Assembly (NCBI GenBank): GCA_025351065.1 | Contig: JANXWQ010000635.1 | Span: 1 to 8,962 of the forward strand | Direction of reading: 5' to 3' | Source: Chthoniobacter sp. | Lineage (GTDB): Bacteria > Verrucomicrobiota > Verrucomicrobiia > Chthoniobacterales > Chthoniobacteraceae | Length of the DNA stretch: 8,962 bases | Shown: positions 4,811 through 8,962 of the stretch, one piece after another | Numbering within the stretch: the first letter of the stretch is position 1 | Layout of the letters: each line of letters starts with the position of its first letter | Notes under the pieces: model-generated | What the model was told of the DNA's origin: nothing | The model's input: the letters and a program-made list of their open reading frames with translations, nothing else | Database searches by the model: none | Position numbers and translations under genes: made by a program

Positions 4811-7279
4811 ATGAATATGACCATCTCCCGCCGGCGGATTTTCTCCGCCTTGCTGCTCCTCATCGCCACCGTCAGCCGCGCCGCCGAGGGCGAGACCGCC
4901 GCGCCCAAAGCCCCGGAACCGCCCGCGTGGAAACTGCCAAGCGAGGAGCATTGGATCGTGGATGAAACGGCGCGCGCGATCGCCGAGCTGCTCGCCTTTG
5001 CCAAAGACCGCAAAGCCGCGCCCGTGGAAATGACCGTGCTGCCGGTCGAGACCGCGCCGCAGACTTACCAGCTCACTGCGCGGATCGGCGCGTCCACGGT
5101 TGCGGCGGAGGTGGTGTGGAAAGATTTCATCTGGTCGCCCGAGGAGCACGCCGCCTGGGCGCGCAAGCTCTGCGCGGAATGGCAGCTCGCGCCTTCGCCC
5201 GCCGCGCCCGGCGAAGCGGCGCTGCTGCAAGCCCTCACCGAACCCACGCCGCAGGTTCTCCTACGCGAGCGCACGCGCCTTTCCGCCGCGCTCACAAAAA
5301 CGCCGCTCGACCCGAGCCTGCACGTCCAGGCGGCGCTCGTCACCGAGGCTTTTGCCCTGCGCGAGTCGGCCCGTTATTTCACCGACATCCGCCGCGAACT
5401 CTGCCGCAGTGCCGCCCACCTCGCCATCGCCCGCGCCCTCGCGCCCGACGACGCCAGCCCCGCCCGCCGCGTGGCCGAAGCGGCGATCCATACGCTCACC
5501 GGCCGCCAGACGCCGGCGCTGGCAGCGCTCACGGCGCTCGAATCCGAAACGTCGGCGGGCGTCCCCGCGTGGGTGCGCGCGCTGCGCCTCCGCATCACCG
5601 GCGACTGGCGGGCTGAGGCGAAGGAGCCCACGCTTTTCGAGCAGTTCGAGATTTTCCGCGCGCGGGCGGAAAACGTCGAAGGCACCTTCGCCTTCACCTG
5701 GCTCAAGGAGCGCCAACCGGCTCCGGTGCATGATTGGCGGCGCATGATGCTTTCCGTTTCGCTCGATGTCGGCGAGGGGCATCAGTTTGCCAAGGGGAGC
5801 ATCCCGCAGGAAATCGCCAGTCTGCGCGAGGACTACGCGGCGTACTTCGGCGGCAAGTTGCCCGAAGCCGACATCGTCACCACGCTCAACACGCCGGCCC
5901 AGCGCGCCGTCAGCAGAGGCACCAAAGGCGCGCCGTCTGTAAGCGTCCTCGGCTGGGATTTCTGGAGCGCCCAGCACCAGCGCCACCTTTGCCAGTGCAT
6001 TCGCGTGACGAATGTTTTCCTGCGCGACAGTTGGGGCGTGGACGAATACGCCGACATGCAAAAATACGTGCGCGACAACTTCGCCGCGCTCACGCTTTTT
6101 CCGGTGATCGACCGCGAACTCACCGACGACGCCAGCCGCATCCCCGACATCGCCAAACGCATGAGCCGACTCATCGAGACGCACCCGGAACTCATCGGGC
6201 GGTCGCTCTGGAACCGGCTGCGTTTTTCCGTCAACAAGAGCCCGGCCCTGCCCGGCATCATCTCCCCGCGGCACTGGCTACGGGGTGCCGTCGCCTTTGG
6301 CACTGTCTATGATTTCCAAATGCAGGTCGCCGTCGGCCGCCTGCCGGAAATTTCCGATACCGTTTGGTGGGATGCTTTCCTGGCTCTCGCGCCCGCTGTG
6401 CTCGATATTCGCAGCGCCAAACTTTACCTGCAGTTCAAAGACCACGTACCGCTGGACGCCACCGTGTCCGCGTATGGCGACATGCAGGACTACAACATAG
6501 GGGCTCTCAGGGCCATCTCGGCAGCGCAGGCGAGGGAACACTCCCCAAAATATGTCGAAACCATCCAGCGCATGTGTGAATGGATTCCGGAATACTACTT
6601 TACGCTGGGCACCTATTTCCGTGCGCAAAACCAGCCCGAGCGCGCGGCGGAAGCCGATCAAAAAGGCCTCGACCTGGCGCATAATCCGGTCAGTGCCGCC
6701 CATCATTGCGAGTGGCTCGTGAACTACCTCTACGACCACGGCAAGACCAAGGAAGCCCTCGCCATCGCCACGATGGCCGCGGAGGTTTATTCCTACGCCG
6801 GGCTCGCCACGATGGCCCGGCTCCAGGAAAAAATGGGCAACCTGCCCGCGGCCGAGGACTACTACCAAAAGATCGACGAACGCTATTCCCGCTACGCCAC
6901 GGCCGCCGCCTTTTACCACCGCCACCGGGCGCAGAACCCGGAATACGAAGCCCGCGCCGCCGCTCTCGACCGCGCCCTTTTTCCCAAGGGCCAGACCAAA
7001 GTCACCCTCGCCGAACTGCACGACGCTCCGACCGGCGGGACCGTTCTCTCGGGCACCAATGAAGTCACCGCCGGCTACGGTTTGGGCGCGGGCGATATCA
7101 TCGTGGCGCTGGACGGCATCCTCGCAGAGAGCGAAGCCCAGTACACCTTTTTGCGCGGCCTAAGCACTGACCCCAGGATGCGGCTTATCGTCTGGACCGC
7201 GAAGGGCTATCGCGAAATAGATGTCGAACTGCCTGACCGGCTTTTCGGCGTGCCGATCCACAACCTGCGGAAAAAATAG
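4811..7279 (+). CDS. Large exported protein of unknown function with TPR-like repeats and C-terminal PDZ-like domain
   Basis: An 822-residue protein that I do not recognise as a named family. The start at ATG 4811 opens a signal peptide: ISRRRI, then FSALLLLIATVSRA, with likely cleavage before AEGE (about residue 24), so the mature protein is periplasmic or secreted. Residues 40-580 are a long, mostly helical region without known catalytic motifs. Residues about 592-705 look like degenerate TPRs (FTLGTYFRAQNQPERAAEAD, then LVNYLYDHGKTKEALAIA, then LQEKMGNLPAAEDYYQKI). Residues about 735-805 look like a PDZ domain: a glycine-rich GYGLGAGDIIVALDG followed by strands ending RLIVWTAKGYREIDVELP. 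PDZ plus TPR suggests a protein-binding scaffold, not an enzyme; no HtrA-type protease triad is seen. It lies 73 bp after the wspD-like gene on the same strand and converges on dnaJ. Cotranscription with the chemotaxis genes is possible but unproven. A longer frame from 4484 is only an overlap with the preceding gene. Confidence 0.8.
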   Translation: MNMTISRRRIFSALLLLIATVSRAAEGETAAPKAPEPPAWKLPSEEHWIVDETARAIAELLAFAKDRKAAPVEMTVLPVETAPQTYQLTARIGASTVAAEVVWKDFIWSPEEHAAWARKLCAEWQLAPSPAAPGEAALLQALTEPTPQVLLRERTRLSAALTKTPLDPSLHVQAALVTEAFALRESARYFTDIRRELCRSAAHLAIARALAPDDASPARRVAEAAIHTLTGRQTPALAALTALESETSAGVPAWVRALRLRITGDWRAEAKEPTLFEQFEIFRARAENVEGTFAFTWLKERQPAPVHDWRRMMLSVSLDVGEGHQFAKGSIPQEIASLREDYAAYFGGKLPEADIVTTLNTPAQRAVSRGTKGAPSVSVLGWDFWSAQHQRHLCQCIRVTNVFLRDSWGVDEYADMQKYVRDNFAALTLFPVIDRELTDDASRIPDIAKRMSRLIETHPELIGRSLWNRLRFSVNKSPALPGIISPRHWLRGAVAFGTVYDFQMQVAVGRLPEISDTVWWDAFLALAPAVLDIRSAKLYLQFKDHVPLDATVSAYGDMQDYNIGALRAISAAQAREHSPKYVETIQRMCEWIPEYYFTLGTYFRAQNQPERAAEADQKGLDLAHNPVSAAHHCEWLVNYLYDHGKTKEALAIATMAAEVYSYAGLATMARLQEKMGNLPAAEDYYQKIDERYSRYATAAAFYHRHRAQNPEYEARAAALDRALFPKGQTKVTLAELHDAPTGGTVLSGTNEVTAGYGLGAGDIIVALDGILAESEAQYTFLRGLSTDPRMRLIVWTAKGYREIDVELPDRLFGVPIHNLRKK

Positions 7280-7312
7280 CCACCGAGTTTGACGACCGGC
7301 TGCGGGATTTCA

Positions 7313-8476
7313 TCAGCTGAAAAAGTCCTTCGCCTTTTCCAGGAAACTGCGGTTGAGCGGGGAGTTTTCCTCGCCCATGAGGCCGGCGAATTCGGCCAGC
7401 TTGGCGCGCTGGTCGGCGTTGAGTTTCGTGGGCACTTCGACGATGAGGCGGACGATGAGGTCGCCGCGGGTGCCGCTGTTCAGAGCGGGGATGCCTTTGC
7501 CGCGGAGCTTGAAGGCGGTGCCGCTTTGGGTGCCGGCGGGGACTTTGAGCTGGGCCTGGCCTTCAAGCGTGGGCACCTGCTGCTCGCCGCCGAGGGTGGC
7601 GATGCTGAAGGAGACGGGCACTTCGCAAAACAGGTTGCTGTCCTCGCGCTCGAAGACTTCGTGCTCTTTGATGTGGATGACCACGTAGAGGTCGCCGGGC
7701 GGGCCGCCGCGCAGGCCAGCCTCGCCGTTGCGCATGCTGCGGAGGCGGGAGCCGTCCTCGATGCCGGCGGGGATTTTCAGCTTGATGCGCGTGGGAGCCT
7801 CGGTGCGGCCTTCGCCATTGCACTTGCGGCACGGGCGGTCGATGACCATGCCAGAGCCGCGGCAGCGCGCGCAGGTCTGGGAGACTTGGAAAAAGCCGCG
7901 CGAGTTGATGACCTGGCCGCGCCCGCCGCAGTCGCGGCAGGAGACGGCGTGCGCGCCTTTTTCCGCGCCGCTGCCCTGGCAGTCGGCGCAGCCTTCGAGC
8001 TTGCTGACTTCGATCTCTTTGTCGCAGCCAAAGGCGGCCTCTTCGAGCCGGATCTGCATGTCGTAGCGCAGGTCGGAGCCGCGCTGTTTGCCATCGCGCG
8101 ACTGCGGCTGCGCGGCCTGTGCGCCGCCAAAGAACTGCTCGAAAATTCCGCCGCCGCCACCGCCGCCGTTCGCACCAAAGACCTCGCGGAAAATGTCGAA
8201 CGGATCGTGCATCCCGCCGCCCGCACCACCACCGCGCGCGCCGCCACCCTGGGCAAAGGCGGCGTGCCCGAAGCGGTCGTAGGCCGCGCGTTTCTCCGCG
8301 TCGCTGAGCACCTCGTAGGCCGAGCCGATCTCCTTGAATTTTTCCTCCGCGGTGTGGTCGCCGGGGTTTTTGTCCGGGTGGTATTTGACCGCGAGCTTGC
8401 GGTAGGACTTTTTGATTTCATCCCCGCTGACCGTGCGGGTCACCTCGAGGATTTCGTAGTAGTCGCGTTGAGCCAT
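7313..8476 (-). CDS. dnaJ: Chaperone protein DnaJ (Hsp40)
   Basis: A full-length 387-residue type I DnaJ, the cytoplasmic co-chaperone that delivers unfolded proteins to DnaK and stimulates its ATPase. The J domain spans residues 4-70 (DYYEILEVTRTVSGDEIKKS) with the essential HPD at 33-35. A Gly/Phe-rich linker follows (about 76-118, with a seven-glycine run at 104-110). The zinc-finger domain has all four CxxCxGxG motifs, with cysteine pairs at 163/166, 180/183, 202/205 and 216/219. The C-terminal substrate-binding domains run from about 226 to 360 (RIKLKIPAGIEDGSRLR; LKVPAGTQSGTAFKLRGKGI). The four zinc motifs separate it from CbpA-type homologues. It starts 15 nt after the grpE stop with no evident Shine-Dalgarno, consistent with a grpE-dnaJ operon. 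Its 3' end converges on the large TPR/PDZ gene across 33 bp with no clear terminator. Confidence 0.97.
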   Translation of the reverse strand: MAQRDYYEILEVTRTVSGDEIKKSYRKLAVKYHPDKNPGDHTAEEKFKEIGSAYEVLSDAEKRAAYDRFGHAAFAQGGGARGGGAGGGMHDPFDIFREVFGANGGGGGGGIFEQFFGGAQAAQPQSRDGKQRGSDLRYDMQIRLEEAAFGCDKEIEVSKLEGCADCQGSGAEKGAHAVSCRDCGGRGQVINSRGFFQVSQTCARCRGSGMVIDRPCRKCNGEGRTEAPTRIKLKIPAGIEDGSRLRSMRNGEAGLRGGPPGDLYVVIHIKEHEVFEREDSNLFCEVPVSFSIATLGGEQQVPTLEGQAQLKVPAGTQSGTAFKLRGKGIPALNSGTRGDLIVRLIVEVPTKLNADQRAKLAEFAGLMGEENSPLNRSFLEKAKDFFS

Positions 8477-8491
8477 GTGGATCGTCGTTCG

Positions 8492-8962
8492 CTATTCCGC
8501 CGCGCCTTTCGACACCACCACCGTGGCCGGCCGCAGCAGCCGCTCGCGCAGCTTGTAGCCGCGCCGGAGCTGGCGCACCACGGTGCCCTCGGGCACGGTC
8601 GCGCTGGCCTCCTGGGCCACGGCTTCGTGGAGGTTGGGGTCGAAGACCTGGCCCTCGCCGTTCACCGGCTCGACGCCGCTGCCGAGGAGGAAATCGGTGA
8701 GCTGTTTCGCCACCATGTCCATGCCCATGAGGATGGGCGAATTTTCCGCGCCGGCGCGGGCGGCGTTGAGGCCGAGCTCGAAGTTGTCGAGGATCGGGAT
8801 GAGCCGTTCGAGGAAGGAGGCGTTGGCAAATTTCACGGCGTCCTCCTTTTCGCGCGCGGCGCGTTTGCGGAAATTTTCAAAGTCCGCCTGGCTGCGCAGC
8901 GCGAGGTCGCGGAAGCGCTGGAGATCGCCCTGCATCTGCGCGACGAGCGAGTCCTCGGTGAC
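8492..8962 (-). CDS. grpE: GrpE nucleotide exchange factor, N-terminus cut by window edge
   Basis: The visible 156 residues are the C-terminal most of GrpE, which releases ADP from DnaK. The frame stays open to the right edge (VTEDSLVAQMQGDLQRF), so the ATG at 8935 is internal to the coiled coil and the true start lies outside the window. Family marks are the long helix with LALRSQADFENFRKRAAREK, then LERLIPILDNFELGL, and the beta domain VFDPNLHEAVAQEAS, PEGTVVRQLRRGYKLRERLL, RPATVVVSKG. GrpE is usually about 180-200 residues, so some 30-45 residues are missing. It precedes dnaJ in the same direction by 15 nt. Heat-shock regulation cannot be judged because the promoter is off the edge. Confidence 0.96.
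   Translation of the reverse strand, partial: VTEDSLVAQMQGDLQRFRDLALRSQADFENFRKRAAREKEDAVKFANASFLERLIPILDNFELGLNAARAGAENSPILMGMDMVAKQLTDFLLGSGVEPVNGEGQVFDPNLHEAVAQEASATVPEGTVVRQLRRGYKLRERLLRPATVVVSKGAAE

Noticed and set aside
7280..7312. Bidirectional terminator between the TPR/PDZ gene and dnaJ
   Set aside because: The 33-bp gap has no stable stem and no T-run on either strand.
8492..8935. GrpE start at ATG 8935
   Set aside because: The coiled-coil frame continues open to the window edge and GrpE normally has a longer N-terminus; this ATG is internal.

Overview
The window looks like a piece of a GC-rich chromosome from a verrucomicrobial (Opitutales-like) or related PVC-group bacterium. 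This is an inference. It rests on a secreted DUF1080/3-keto-disaccharide hydrolase (a family expanded in Verrucomicrobia and Planctomycetes), very high third-position GC, mostly weak or absent Shine-Dalgarno signals, and a GCAGAGACGC-type inverted repeat. No rRNA, tRNA, CRISPR array or intact transposase is visible.

Left end (1-1062, minus strand) has clearly lower GC than the rest. It holds two genes reading leftward. The upstream one (745-1047) is a 100-residue protein made of the first ~47 residues of an abortive-infection-type protein joined in frame to an Abi_C-like C-terminus, with the middle apparently missing. The downstream one (1-703) runs off the left edge and carries an R-N-x3-H motif followed by RGG, typical of HEPN domains. 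Together they look like the edge of a partly decayed defence island. Positions 1063-1386 contain a leftward coding-like remnant without a start.

Next (1387-2160, plus strand) is a DUF1080 protein with a signal peptide. A structured intergenic stretch follows (2161-2459), with a compact hairpin and an imperfect 28-nt inverted repeat ending in TTAA.

From 2460 to 4737 three plus-strand genes overlap by ATGA junctions: CheW, CheR with C-terminal TPRs, and a second CheW with an N-terminal extension. The order and architecture match wspB-wspC-wspD of the Wsp surface-sensing system, but the receptor, CheA, CheB and output genes are not adjacent. The CheR-TPR protein would methylate a chemoreceptor, and the two CheW proteins would couple receptors to a kinase encoded elsewhere.

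A large exported protein of unknown function (4811-7279), with TPR-like helices and a C-terminal PDZ-like domain, follows on the same strand. It meets the chaperone operon grpE-dnaJ (minus strand, 8962 to 7313) tail to tail across a 33-bp gap. grpE is cut by the right edge. The chaperone genes are ordinary core genes; the points of interest are the left defence-like segment, the isolated wspBCD-like trio and its repeat-bearing leader.
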